From assembly GCA_937916025.1 (NCBI GenBank), contig CALGGX010000344.1, positions 1 to 11,951 of the forward strand: a stretch of 11,951 nucleotides of DNA, in the 5' to 3' direction. The notes beneath the pieces were generated by a model. The model was given only the letters and a program-made list of their open reading frames with translations, was not told where the DNA came from and did no database searches. How positions within the stretch are numbered: the stretch's first letter is position 1; every line of letters begins with the position of its first letter. Source of the DNA: an uncultured Selenomonadales bacterium (GTDB lineage: Bacteria > Bacillota_C > Negativicutes > Selenomonadales > Selenomonadaceae). This document shows positions 1 to 7,488 of this stretch, one piece after another. The position numbers were made by a program, and so were the translations under genes.

Positions 1-1516
1 GATATCGCACCGGATATCCGCAACACGCCGACAGAAATTTCGACACCGCATCCTCCGCGTCTTCTTGCTGATCCAGAATGAGATTAAGTTCGTATCGCTT
101 GCGGCTTTGCAATACTCCGTCCGCGTCGACAAATTCAATCTCCTCATCGCAAAAATCGGCAGCTTCTTTGAAAGAATCCTCGTCGAGTCCGCCCGTCCAA
201 CCCACGCCGAACCTGTCATTCAACAGAAAATCGCGCAAACACATTGCAGGATTTGTACTGAACGCCGTTTCGCCCGTGCGCGTATCGAAAACCTTGCGCC
301 CTTTCAGAACCACATCGATATTTGGATTGCCGTTGAGCTCGTCCGACACCGTCAAATTCATATCCAACCATGCGCAACCTCCGTAGCCGCCGACTTCTTC
401 ATAGTTCTCGGGCAGATCGCCGTCGTGAAACTCGTAAAACGTTTCGCCGCGCGCACTTTCGACTTTTACGTTTACATATTTGTTGTAGCAATCGGCACTC
501 ATATCAAAAATGTCGTGCGGGAGTTTGTTTGTGGTTGCGAAAGGAAACGCATTCCATCCCTCACCTATCCGATTGATGTAAGACACCAGCGAGCTGATAT
601 CGAGCTCATATTGCGCGAAATCGGCGTTATCATAATCCTCCGCTTCTCCGAGCTTGATCTCTTTGAATACTTCATCGCCATGTTTTAGTAACATTTTATG
701 ATTTTTGACGACAACCTTCGCGTTTTCATGCTTGGTATTGCGGATGGTAAAAATGGTTCCGCCGGACGATGTCGATTGCCCCGTGCCGTACTTGAGATTT
801 TGTACTTCGATCTTGACGGCTGTATTGTAGCAGGAAACTGCATCGAAAGTTTGAATATCCGTCAATTTGTAGTTTTTGCCGAGATTTTGCCAATTGTTGA
901 CCGACCATCCCGAGCCCGCACCGGCGAGTGCATCATACAACGCTTTAAATTCGCCGTCATCACTTCGATACGCGCTTGCACTCGTCGAAGAATAAGGCGG
1001 CGTGCTTGACGGCTTTAAAGTGCCGATCACAATCTCTTTCGACACTCCGTCCGCATAGAAATGCATTTTGTAAACATGCTTGCCTTCGGCGGCGTTCCAA
1101 GTTCGCGAGACGGCGACCGTTGCATCTGGAAGCCCCGCCGCCATCAACGACATTAAACCTCCGATCCCTCCTTCGCACAACACCACGTGTTTATTGAGCA
1201 TATTCAGCTCGGGATTCGGCTTGTGATACGTCTGATTGCCTTCTACCAACCGAACTCCGTAAACTACTTGAATTGCGGCTGTCGACGACAACGTGTTCAT
1301 CGCCTTATCGAAACGCTGAACACTCGAGCCCGATCCTTTGTATTTATTGCGGCGTGCGGACGCCACGCTCCATAATGTACCGCCGAGCGATGCGCCCATA
1401 ATCGCCCCGCCGAGATATGACTTAGCTCCCGGCGCGGCGAAATTCGCTCCGCCAATAAAAAATCCCGCAACCGTGAACGCGACTTTGCCTATTGTTTTGC
1501 CTTTATTCTTACCCAT
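1..1516 (-). CDS. Tail tip attachment protein J-like (TipJ), C-terminus beyond window
   Basis: The minus strand is open from the ATG at 1516 to the window edge, giving 505 residues and no stop. The protein should be the central tail tip/fibre protein that closes the distal end of the tail and contacts the host. Residues 10-50 form a Gly/Ala-rich hydrophobic stretch. A block near residue 65 (SVQRFDKAMNTLSS, then VVYGVRLVEGNQTYH) and LNKHVVLCEGG near residue 107 look like the conserved N-terminal part of J-like proteins. Near residue 410 lies FSTNPAMCLRDFLLNDRFGV, the NPA...LRDFL..RFG motif typical of this family, followed by the usual RYELN segment. The ribosome site AGGTGAG overlaps the stop of the 61-residue ORF just upstream, so the two are probably translationally coupled. 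Being the last tail gene after a gpL-like gene matches lambda order. The family call is from remembered motifs; the missing C-terminus would decide host specificity. Confidence 0.85.
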   Translation of the reverse strand, partial: MGKNKGKTIGKVAFTVAGFFIGGANFAAPGAKSYLGGAIMGASLGGTLWSVASARRNKYKGSGSSVQRFDKAMNTLSSTAAIQVVYGVRLVEGNQTYHKPNPELNMLNKHVVLCEGGIGGLMSLMAAGLPDATVAVSRTWNAAEGKHVYKMHFYADGVSKEIVIGTLKPSSTPPYSSTSASAYRSDDGEFKALYDALAGAGSGWSVNNWQNLGKNYKLTDIQTFDAVSCYNTAVKIEVQNLKYGTGQSTSSGGTIFTIRNTKHENAKVVVKNHKMLLKHGDEVFKEIKLGEAEDYDNADFAQYELDISSLVSYINRIGEGWNAFPFATTNKLPHDIFDMSADCYNKYVNVKVESARGETFYEFHDGDLPENYEEVGGYGGCAWLDMNLTVSDELNGNPNIDVVLKGRKVFDTRTGETAFSTNPAMCLRDFLLNDRFGVGWTGGLDEDSFKEAADFCDEEIEFVDADGVLQSRKRYELNLILDQQEDAEDAVSKFLSACCGYPVRY

Positions 1517-1519
1517 TAC

Positions 1520-1705
1520 TCACCTGTAGATACTTTCGTACGGAATACTCGGGAAGCCTGCGAAATGCGACAGATTATTGAATTTGGCGCAAGTTGTCAT
1601 GGTTTTATCGCAACCTCGCCTGAGGGAGCACCGCATGCCTTTTTTGAGCTCCGCAAAGAACGGATAATAAGTCGCGATGATGTTGCCTTCGGATTTTTCT
1701 ATCAT
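1520..1705 (-). CDS. C-terminal fragment of gpL/Phage_BR0599-like tail protein (split gene)
   Basis: This 61-residue ORF has an ATG whose last two bases and following A overlap the TGA stop of the upstream gpL-like gene (ATGA), so translation by termination-reinitiation is likely. It contains GCDKTMTTCAKFNNLSHFAG followed by FPSIP, which matches the C-terminal motif of the Phage_BR0599/DUF2163 family (GCD....TC...F.N..NF.GFP..P). C32 and C39 are separated by six residues, the spacing of the second cysteine pair that binds the [4Fe-4S] cluster in lambda gpL. Normally this segment is the end of one protein together with the upstream ORF. Here it is in the -1 frame relative to it. The ORF is open upstream to 1768 in its own frame, but the coupled ATG is the more sensible start. 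It is either a genuinely split subunit or the product of a single-base indel, natural or from sequencing. Confidence 0.75.
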   Translation of the reverse strand: MIEKSEGNIIATYYPFFAELKKGMRCSLRRGCDKTMTTCAKFNNLSHFAGFPSIPYESIYR

Positions 1706-2352
1706 TCGACTTTCACCTTCACTTCTGCGGCGATATCTGCCTGACAAATTGCATCGCCGAACTTGCAATTACATGTTGATTGAAAAGTGCGGCGCGGCAC
1801 GGTAACCTTGGGAATGCGCGAGCGGAGCGTGCAGGAAAATTCGCCGTTTTCGTAGGCAGGATTATCGATATAGCCGTAGAATGCTTCTCTGAAGATTGAA
1901 TTATCATTCAGCGACTCGGGGTATAGGATTTGCCTGACGCGCACGTTGCAACCGCGAAAATCGAAACCGGCTATTATGTATTGAAGTTGCTCGACCGTTG
2001 CGTCCGCCATCGTAAGTTTCATCTCGTTGTCAATGTCGTCGACGGAGAGCGAAATATCCTCGCGCTCGAGTGGGATCGGAACGTACTTATTGCCTTCAAA
2101 AACGATATCTCTGTCGGTGTTGCAGACATAAAGCATACCCGTGCGGAGTGAAATGTCATAAATCTCGACGACGAAGATATGATCTTTTTCCTTCGCTTCG
2201 TTGAAGAAGTCGATCGGCTCCTCGGGCTCAACAGGCTCAACAGGCTCGGGCTCGTCGGGCGGAGAACTTGAATCACCATCGCTGACCACAACTCCATCGA
2301 CGCCTCCCTCCGTGGGATTGTCTTTGTACACATTGATATAATTGTTAGCCAT
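1702..2352 (-). CDS. Minor tail protein L-like (DUF2163), N-terminal part
   Basis: The 216-residue protein starts at an ATG with a strong ribosome site, GGGAGG, six bases upstream. Residues 1-25 are a leader, residues 30-46 a Pro/Glu-rich linker (PEPVEPVEPEEP), and residues 50-216 a DUF2163/gpL-like beta-rich domain. In lambda, gpL sits at the distal tail end between gpM and gpJ and coordinates an iron-sulfur cluster. The C-terminus here has CNCKFGDAIC, where C194 and C203 are eight residues apart, as in the first cysteine pair of gpL; C196 is extra. The second pair is missing from this polypeptide and is found on the next, overlapping ORF (1520-1705). The gene lies directly upstream of that ORF and the J-like gene. 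A fic gene begins 36 bp away on the other strand, breaking the tail operon at this point. Confidence 0.8.
   Translation of the reverse strand: MANNYINVYKDNPTEGGVDGVVVSDGDSSSPPDEPEPVEPVEPEEPIDFFNEAKEKDHIFVVEIYDISLRTGMLYVCNTDRDIVFEGNKYVPIPLEREDISLSVDDIDNEMKLTMADATVEQLQYIIAGFDFRGCNVRVRQILYPESLNDNSIFREAFYGYIDNPAYENGEFSCTLRSRIPKVTVPRRTFQSTCNCKFGDAICQADIAAEVKVKVE
2334..2342 (+). promoter_or_regulatory. Candidate extended -10 promoter for fic
   Basis: TGATATAAT is a perfect extended -10 element on the plus strand, 46 bp upstream of the fic start codon. I see no good -35 box at 16-18 bp, but extended -10 promoters can work without one. The element lies over the first codons of the divergent gpL-like gene, so fic would carry its own promoter, as phage cargo genes often do. 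It is a pattern match only. Confidence 0.4.
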
Positions 2353-2387
2353 GAAAAACCTCCCGAAAGGTGAACTCGTATTGAATT

Positions 2388-3269
2388 ATGAGACAGTTTA
2401 ATTATCAAAATTTCGCCCGAACATCATGGTCGTCAGACATATTGGCGTACGTCGGACAAATTCATGAACACAAAGGTCGGCAAGAATCGTATTTGAATCA
2501 AAACGCATCGGAGCTGAAGCGTTTGATTGACATAGCGAAAATACAAAGCGTCGACAGTTCTAACGCGATTGAAGGTATAGTAACTACAAACACGCGGATC
2601 GCGCAATTGATGAATAAAAAAACGACGCCTCACAATCGTGACGAAAGTGAAATTCTCGGTTATCGCGATGTACTTAATACAATTCACGAGAGTTATGAGC
2701 ATATACCGCTCCGAGTAAATTACATTCTGCAGTTGCATCGCGATCTGTATCGATATTCGTATTCGTCTGTCGGCGGCAAACTGAAGGGCGTACAAAATTA
2801 CATAAACATCAAAACAGCCGAAGGAACTGAATATGTGCTGTTCACTCCGCTCGCGCCATACGAGACGCCTGACGCGCTTGAAAACATTTGCAGTAATTAT
2901 GAGCGTGCACTCGACGCATGTTGGTTAGACGAATTGTTGTTGATACCGATCTTTATCAGCGATTTTCTTTGCATTCATCCGTTTGCAGACGGCAACGGCA
3001 GAATGAGCCGCCTGCTGACGACATTGATGTTGTATCGGAGCGGCTATCAGATCGGACGGTACATCAGTCTCGAAAAAATCATCGCGGAAACAAAACAAAA
3101 TTATTACGATGCCCTTCGCGAAATATCTCTCGGCTGGCACGAAGGAGATAACGATTATTGCCCGTTCATTCGATATTTTCTGCAGATATTGATGCGAGCG
3201 TACAAAGACCTCGACGAGCGACTTCGATTAACATCCGCCGCGAAACCTGCAACTAAAATTGCATATTGA
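2388..3269 (+). CDS. fic: Fic family AMPylation-type protein, lacking C-terminal winged helix
   Basis: Fic enzymes transfer AMP or other nucleotide parts from a nucleotide cofactor to hydroxyl side chains of target proteins. The core motif is complete at residues 197-205: HPFADGNGR, followed by R208. The self-inhibitory motif (S/T)xxxE(G/N) is present N-terminally as SSNAIEG at residues 57-63, so this is a class II, autoinhibited Fic. Residues 1-280 read as an ordinary full-length Fic N-terminus and core. After YKDLDERLRL the match stops, and about 13 unrelated residues precede the stop. Relatives usually continue for another 50-90 residues with a winged-helix domain, so the C-terminus looks lost at a junction near 3228-3250 with a HEPN-gene remnant. 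The ATG is chosen because homologues begin MRxFxY; its ribosome site (AGGTGA, 14 bp away) is poor. The gene opposes the tail operon. Confidence 0.85.
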   Translation: MRQFNYQNFARTSWSSDILAYVGQIHEHKGRQESYLNQNASELKRLIDIAKIQSVDSSNAIEGIVTTNTRIAQLMNKKTTPHNRDESEILGYRDVLNTIHESYEHIPLRVNYILQLHRDLYRYSYSSVGGKLKGVQNYINIKTAEGTEYVLFTPLAPYETPDALENICSNYERALDACWLDELLLIPIFISDFLCIHPFADGNGRMSRLLTTLMLYRSGYQIGRYISLEKIIAETKQNYYDALREISLGWHEGDNDYCPFIRYFLQILMRAYKDLDERLRLTSAAKPATKIAY

Positions 3270-3522
3270 AGGTGATGATGTTTTGAAAAACAAAACCGGC
3301 TCGCCGCGCGAAGTGTTACGCGAAGGCTACAGCTCGGGCTTTTTGAACGATGCCGACGTTTGGCTTGATATGATGAAGCGGCGAAATACCGCCGTCCACG
3401 CCTACGATCTCGCGATTGCAGTCGAATTGCTTGATCTGATTTTTGAAACATACACTCCCGCATTCAACCGACTGTTTGATATCTTACTTGCAAAATCATC
3501 AGAATTGCCGACATTAGATTAA
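3259..3522 (+). pseudogene. 3' half of HI0074-type HEPN (nucleotidyltransferase substrate-binding) gene
   Basis: The 87 codons contain TGSPREVLREGYSSGFLND, then VWLDMMKRRNTAVHAY. This is the C-terminal half of the HI0074 family, HEPN proteins that pair with small MNT nucleotidyltransferases as a toxin-antitoxin system. The HEPN motif R-N-x3-H is visible in RRNTAVHAY. Intact members are about 130 residues; the first helix region is missing and no nucleotidyltransferase gene is adjacent. There is no credible start: the frame opens after a TAA near 3230 with only a TTG at 3259, inside the end of the Fic ORF and in a different frame. Its stop lies only 4 bp from the stop of the convergent receptor-binding gene. 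I read it as debris from a recombination joining two toxin-like genes tail to middle. It could be translated as a short peptide, but the HEPN fold would be incomplete. Confidence 0.7.
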
Positions 3523-3526
3523 AATA

Positions 3527-4426
3527 TCAGCAGAATTTTGCCAATCTGCAATAATAACTATTCGTAGTATTATTACTGATAGTCAGTGTTACCCCGAATC
3601 CCCTTGTCACTGCAAAATTATTATAGCCGGTTGTGGTTCGTCTCGTAACACTTTGGCTGGAATTTAGTTTTAATAACGATTTTTCCTCATAATCGCGCAT
3701 TAAACTTCCTGCAAGAAAAATATCGCCAAAATCATAATCTATTCCTACATCATTAATAAATGATAGTGGATATCCTATTGTCTCCGAATAGGAAGAGTTA
3801 TAAAAACATCCGATATCGACTTCAGTCATTATTTCTTCTGATTGTGTTTTATTCAAAATACACCAAACATATTTATCCGGAATATTGCTTGTATATTGTA
3901 CATAAGCCCGCAATCCGTCCGGCCATATATAACCTGAGGAATCTACTATGCCATGATAATCGAAGGATAATGATTGACCACCATAAATCACAGTAAAATT
4001 CGGTGCTCCGTACTCAATCAACGCCAACCGATATAAGAGATGATGTTCATAAATGTTATATAAATGCCATCCTGTTTGATCCGACGTTCCGTCTTGAATG
4101 TTTTTTGCTTCAGCCGAAGATTTTGCGCTTGAATAAGAAAGAGAAACATATTTTTCATTTCTGACAGAATGCAAGTTGGCGTTGGAGCCGCTCGACAGGT
4201 ACTTCGCAACCAATATACCGTTCTGTGTCGGCGTCCCCTTATTGTAGAACGCGGGATGCAGATGATATCCTTCTTTTTGTGTTCCGCAAATATACCATGC
4301 AGAAAAACCACCGATCACTGTGTTTTTGACGTAGACCTTCGGAATAAACACCATTTCCTCGCCGTCGACAGTAACATCTCTTATATCTTTCCATGGAAAT
4401 AAATTCGTAACATCAAGTGCGCTCAA
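3527..4426 (-). CDS. Probable receptor-binding tail protein (C-type-lectin-like style)
   Basis: The 299-residue protein begins with TTG; the ribosome site AGGAGG lies 8 bp upstream and the only nearby ATG is out of frame. The N-terminal half has a series of motifs I associate with phage tail receptor-binding proteins of the C-type-lectin/sulfatase-modifying-like fold: EEMVFIPKVYVK (residues 23-34), KEGYHLHPAFYNKG (51-64), ILVAKYLSSGSN (71-82) and LLYRLALIEYG (130-140). The C-terminus is rich in Ser, Asn, Tyr and Thr and ends YYCRLAKFC, as expected for a variable ligand-binding face. The gene is visibly more AT-rich than its neighbours, which suggests it was exchanged separately. Its position, between structural genes and the gpL/J pair, fits an accessory tail tip or fibre gene. 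No structure search was possible, so the fold is an inference. I found no reverse transcriptase or template repeat that would make it a diversity-generating retroelement target. Confidence 0.6.
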   Translation of the reverse strand: MSALDVTNLFPWKDIRDVTVDGEEMVFIPKVYVKNTVIGGFSAWYICGTQKEGYHLHPAFYNKGTPTQNGILVAKYLSSGSNANLHSVRNEKYVSLSYSSAKSSAEAKNIQDGTSDQTGWHLYNIYEHHLLYRLALIEYGAPNFTVIYGGQSLSFDYHGIVDSSGYIWPDGLRAYVQYTSNIPDKYVWCILNKTQSEEIMTEVDIGCFYNSSYSETIGYPLSFINDVGIDYDFGDIFLAGSLMRDYEEKSLLKLNSSQSVTRRTTTGYNNFAVTRGFGVTLTISNNTTNSYYCRLAKFC

Positions 4427-4441
4427 TTTTCATTCCTCCTG

Positions 4442-5446
4442 TCATTCTTGACGATGCCATTCAAAAGACGAATCGGCTTCCAACGTGTTATAACTGATGC
4501 CATATTCGATATCGTCAAGGGTATAGCTGAAGTCAGCGGCAGGAAGAGTAAAGTTATCATCAATCGCTGTCCACCCTTCATTGTTACTCGACCGGAAAAG
4601 CCGAATGATGCCATATTCGATATCGTCGGGAGTATATCGAAAACGCGGATCGATATCATCATCCGAGCCGCCTGCAGGTTGTAAATCTTCTTCTTCAACC
4701 GATACATCTTTGATCGCGAAGATCATCAACCTGCCGTCGTCGCGATTCGGATCGATTATATCAAACGTCAACTCGGGCGCGAACGCCGTCTTATGTTTCA
4801 GATTAAACGTCCATTGCCCGTTACTGCGCGCTTTGAAAATTGTCGTAATGACGCGAATATATCTGCCGTCATTCTGAAAGATCGGCTTGCTTTGATGCCT
4901 TATCATTACAAACCTCGGAATGCTCGCAGTGTAAACGCTTGCGCTGATGCCCGTCGACGAGTCCGCAATGTAATTATATGCCGCCGTCACTGTTTGATCG
5001 GAATAACCTCCGTCCAAAGTACAAACGCCCGCGCCGCTGTCCATATCGAGAATCGGCACGACGGCATCATTGCTGTCAAACACCATGAAAGAATCTCTGT
5101 CTATATTTTGATTTGACATCGTCAAAACGCCTTCAGAATTTGTCGACAGCGTTTCCTCGACGAAGTCAAAAACTTCTGCATCGGGCGGGGCTTCCTGCAT
5201 CAAACTTACATCCGTCAAACTCCAACTCGCATTTGTGAACGTTACTTTTGCTGTTTTCTCCGTGATATATTCGTATTGACTGAAATCACTGACGCCATTG
5301 AAAACGTGATCGGTTGACGCCGTGATCTCCAGCGTCATATCCTGCAGATAAATCAAATGCGATTTTATTTCATCGCCGTAAATGCGCGCCGTCCCCGAGC
5401 CTTCGATGAAAAACTTTTCCTTTTTTGAGATCGCGGGTAACGTCAA
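4442..5446 (-). CDS. Unrecognised phage structural protein with C-terminal DDIEYGI repeats
   Basis: The 334-residue protein lies between the gpM-like gene and the receptor-binding gene, so it is likely a tail tip component. No start ATG is in frame: a TGA lies three codons upstream of the TTG at 5446, which has GGTG about 7 bp before it. Residues 1-85 (KFFIEGSGTARIYGDEIKSH onward) are vaguely like tail-tube or major tail protein N-termini. Residues 100-250 look like a beta-sandwich rich in Ser, Thr and Asp. At the C-terminus the motif YTxDDIEYGI occurs twice, at about residues 271-280 and 308-317, in units 37 residues apart, after an acidic Gly/Asp linker (residues 250-267). The stop codon overlaps the ribosome site of the next gene, so they are co-translated. 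I do not recognise the family with confidence and assign no function beyond structure. Confidence 0.55.
   Translation of the reverse strand: MTLPAISKKEKFFIEGSGTARIYGDEIKSHLIYLQDMTLEITASTDHVFNGVSDFSQYEYITEKTAKVTFTNASWSLTDVSLMQEAPPDAEVFDFVEETLSTNSEGVLTMSNQNIDRDSFMVFDSNDAVVPILDMDSGAGVCTLDGGYSDQTVTAAYNYIADSSTGISASVYTASIPRFVMIRHQSKPIFQNDGRYIRVITTIFKARSNGQWTFNLKHKTAFAPELTFDIIDPNRDDGRLMIFAIKDVSVEEEDLQPAGGSDDDIDPRFRYTPDDIEYGIIRLFRSSNNEGWTAIDDNFTLPAADFSYTLDDIEYGISYNTLEADSSFEWHRQE
4495..4627. repeat. In-frame tandem duplication, 22-bp identical cores 111 bp apart
   Basis: The same 22 bases occur at 4495-4516 and 4606-4627. The distance of 111 bp is exactly 37 codons, so the repeats encode the two DDIEYGI units at the end of the structural protein. 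The sequence between differs, so the duplication is old or only the core motif is conserved. Confidence 0.75.
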
Positions 5447-5462
5447 CGAACATCACCGCCTC

Positions 5463-7488
5463 TTAATCTTTGACTTCGACAAACGACAAGTCAACAGTAA
5501 AGCCGACGAGTTTGCGTCCTGCCAATCCGTTTGCCGTTCTTTTGCGAAACACTTCGGTCTGAAACTTCGGATTGAACTTTGATTCGGCAAGCCGAACCTT
5601 GTATTTTTTCGCCTGACCTTTATCGTCCATCCACAAAAAGAACGGATACATATTCCCTTTATGCGCATCTATGAAAGATTGCATTTCGTACCACATATCG
5701 ATGGTGCCCTCGAAAGTCGCCGTGAATGTTCGTATCGGCTGAGTGTACTTTTGTTGATATTGCCTGACGCCCGTCTCGAAGTCAATGATGTTGGTACCCC
5801 AGTCTGCCGTTTGCGAAAACTCGCCGCGCGGTATCCATTTCCATACAGTTGCAATCGGACATTCGACGACGTACATATTGCTGACAATGCCGGGGCTGGG
5901 ATCATCATCGGCATGATACACAACCACTCCCAGATAATACATTGGCGAATCATCTATTTTCTCGACCGGCAACAAAAAAGTATTCAAATCGATATCTTTG
6001 ATCGACGCGGCTGACAACGCCATCTTCTGCGCCAACTGCTCGTCACCGATAACATCATACCAACCTTCGCCTTTATACCAATCTTGATTGCCCGTCCACA
6101 CATACAACGCGTAATGATCTCCGTTATACCCTGCAAATCGCGACCATGCCGTTGCTATATAAAAATCATTATCATCTCTGTAATGCGGTTGGGCGTGATA
6201 TATCTTCGGCGTCTCGTGATCCCACTCTGCTACGAACTTCATCACATAGATATCGCTGAGGAAGCCCGTAGCATTATCGGCTTGCGCTATCACCGCAACG
6301 CAATACTCGACGCCCTCGTTAAGCCCTCCGACCGTGCATTTTGTTGTATCGGACGAGAACTCGAAAAACTCTCTTGCCGTATCCGCCATGCGATTTGTCA
6401 AAGTCGAGCCGAGCTTTAATCGATACAAAACGTTGCCGACATACCACGACGGCTTTTCCCATACATACACATAATATTTATAGATGTTTGCGTACGGATT
6501 TTTATTCCATTTCAGCATTGCGGCAACTGTATTTTCCGAATCGGCATACCGTCCGTCGCCATAAACCGACGTATCAAACATAATCGACATCGGCTTAAGT
6601 CCGAGCATTTCTTTATTTTCATCGGTAATTCCCGCGCCGAGTGCATCGATATTCTCTGCTACAAACTTCGTCACGTAGATATCGCCGAGAATGCCGGTAC
6701 CGTTATCGGCTTGCGCTATTACTGCGATATGATACTCCGTGCCGTCCGATAAATCGCCGATTGTGTAAGATGTATAAGTATTTGGTAATTCGTAAGTGCG
6801 TTTCAGAGAATTAGGGCCGGACATTGCTTCGAGTAAATCCGATTCCAACTCGAGATGATACAGAACGTCGCCTGTATACCACTCGGGATTGCGCCAAACA
6901 TAGATGTAATACTTGTAGATGTTCTCGTAAGGCGAGGCAGTCCATTTTACCATGGCAGAAATATTGCCGCCCGAATCGGTAAAACATCCGTTCGAGTACT
7001 CCGATTTGTCGAGTTCGATGCGCATCGGCGTCAAGCCGTAACTCTCTTTATTGTCGTCGTTCATCGACGGCTCGGGCGTTGTATCATCTTCCTCGGACGT
7101 ATCATCTTCTGGCGTTGTGTCGTCGTCCTCAGGCGTTAATGTTGTCGTGTATCGCGTTATGTAAACATCGCTGAGATAGCCTGTTTCCGTATCGGCTTGC
7201 GCAAATACCGCCATATAATATTCTTCATCTTGATCCAAGCCCCCGACCGTGTATCCGGTATAATCGGGCGGCAACGTGTACACCGTCGCTGATGTTTTTA
7301 TCATTGACGTCATCGGTTCTGTTCCGAGTTCCATGTGGTAAAGATGATCTCCGTCATACCAACTCGGATTTTACCATGGCGGAAACTTTACCGTCCGTCT
7401 CGACAAAACAACCCGTAACATAATCCGATGTATCTATTTCCAATCTCATTGGCGTCAAGCCGTAGCTTGCTTTATTGTCGTCATTCAA
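5463..7488 (-). pseudogene. Multi-module tail protein with gpM/DUF2460-like C-terminus; 5' frameshift by deletion
   Basis: The intact part reads 623 residues from 7334. Three to four related modules of about 130-145 residues precede a C-terminal domain. Each module has (N/E)DNK...GL.PM, AM(V/L)KW, IYKYYxYVW, WYxGxxLY, AVIAQAD and YVxKF-like blocks: about residues 91-226, 236-369 and, more diverged, 377-491. They look like fibronectin-III-type beta-sandwich folds. An acidic linker (TPEDDDTTPEDD) separates module 1 from module 2. Residues 496-623 (TADWGTNIIDFETGV...YPFFLWMDD...) resemble lambda gpM/DUF2460 minor tail proteins. Module 1 starts at TTG 7488, eight bases inside the amidase gene, with AGGAG/GAGGGG upstream. 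It reads to AMVK and then hits TGA at 7354-7356 after 44 codons, while NPSWYDGDHLYHMEL continues in another frame. Compared with module 2, about 56 bp are missing at 7367-7375. The ATG at 7334 has no proper ribosome site. Confidence 0.7.
5862..7488 (-). repeat. Four tandem modules of about 400 bp encoding beta-sandwich-like units
   Basis: Modules lie at about 7488-7137 (with the deletion), 7064-6657, 6629-6228 and 6206-5862. The first three share clear DNA similarity, for example the shared ATCGGCTTGCGC on the plus strand near 7190, 6703 and 6275. The fourth is recognisable only at protein level. Tandem modules like these are prone to recombination and to collapse in short-read assemblies. 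Confidence 0.7.

Noticed and set aside
65..1009. Plus-strand open frames of 207 and 103 codons
   Set aside because: They lie antisense to the well-supported J-like gene, have no recognisable motifs and no ribosome sites.
1695..1712. Programmed -1 frameshift joining the two gpL-like ORFs
   Set aside because: No X-XXY-YYZ slippery heptamer is visible; ATGA-coupled reinitiation or an indel is simpler.
2218..2262. Short tandem repeat resembling an array
   Set aside because: It is a 12-bp-scale coding repeat for the Pro/Glu linker of the gpL-like protein, not a CRISPR array.
2433..2795. 120-codon minus-strand ORF
   Set aside because: Antisense shadow of fic with no motifs or ribosome site.
3527..3700. 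Diversity-generating retroelement variable region at the receptor-binding gene C-terminus
   Set aside because: No reverse transcriptase, accessory gene or template repeat is in the window, and the C-terminus lacks the usual repeat signature.
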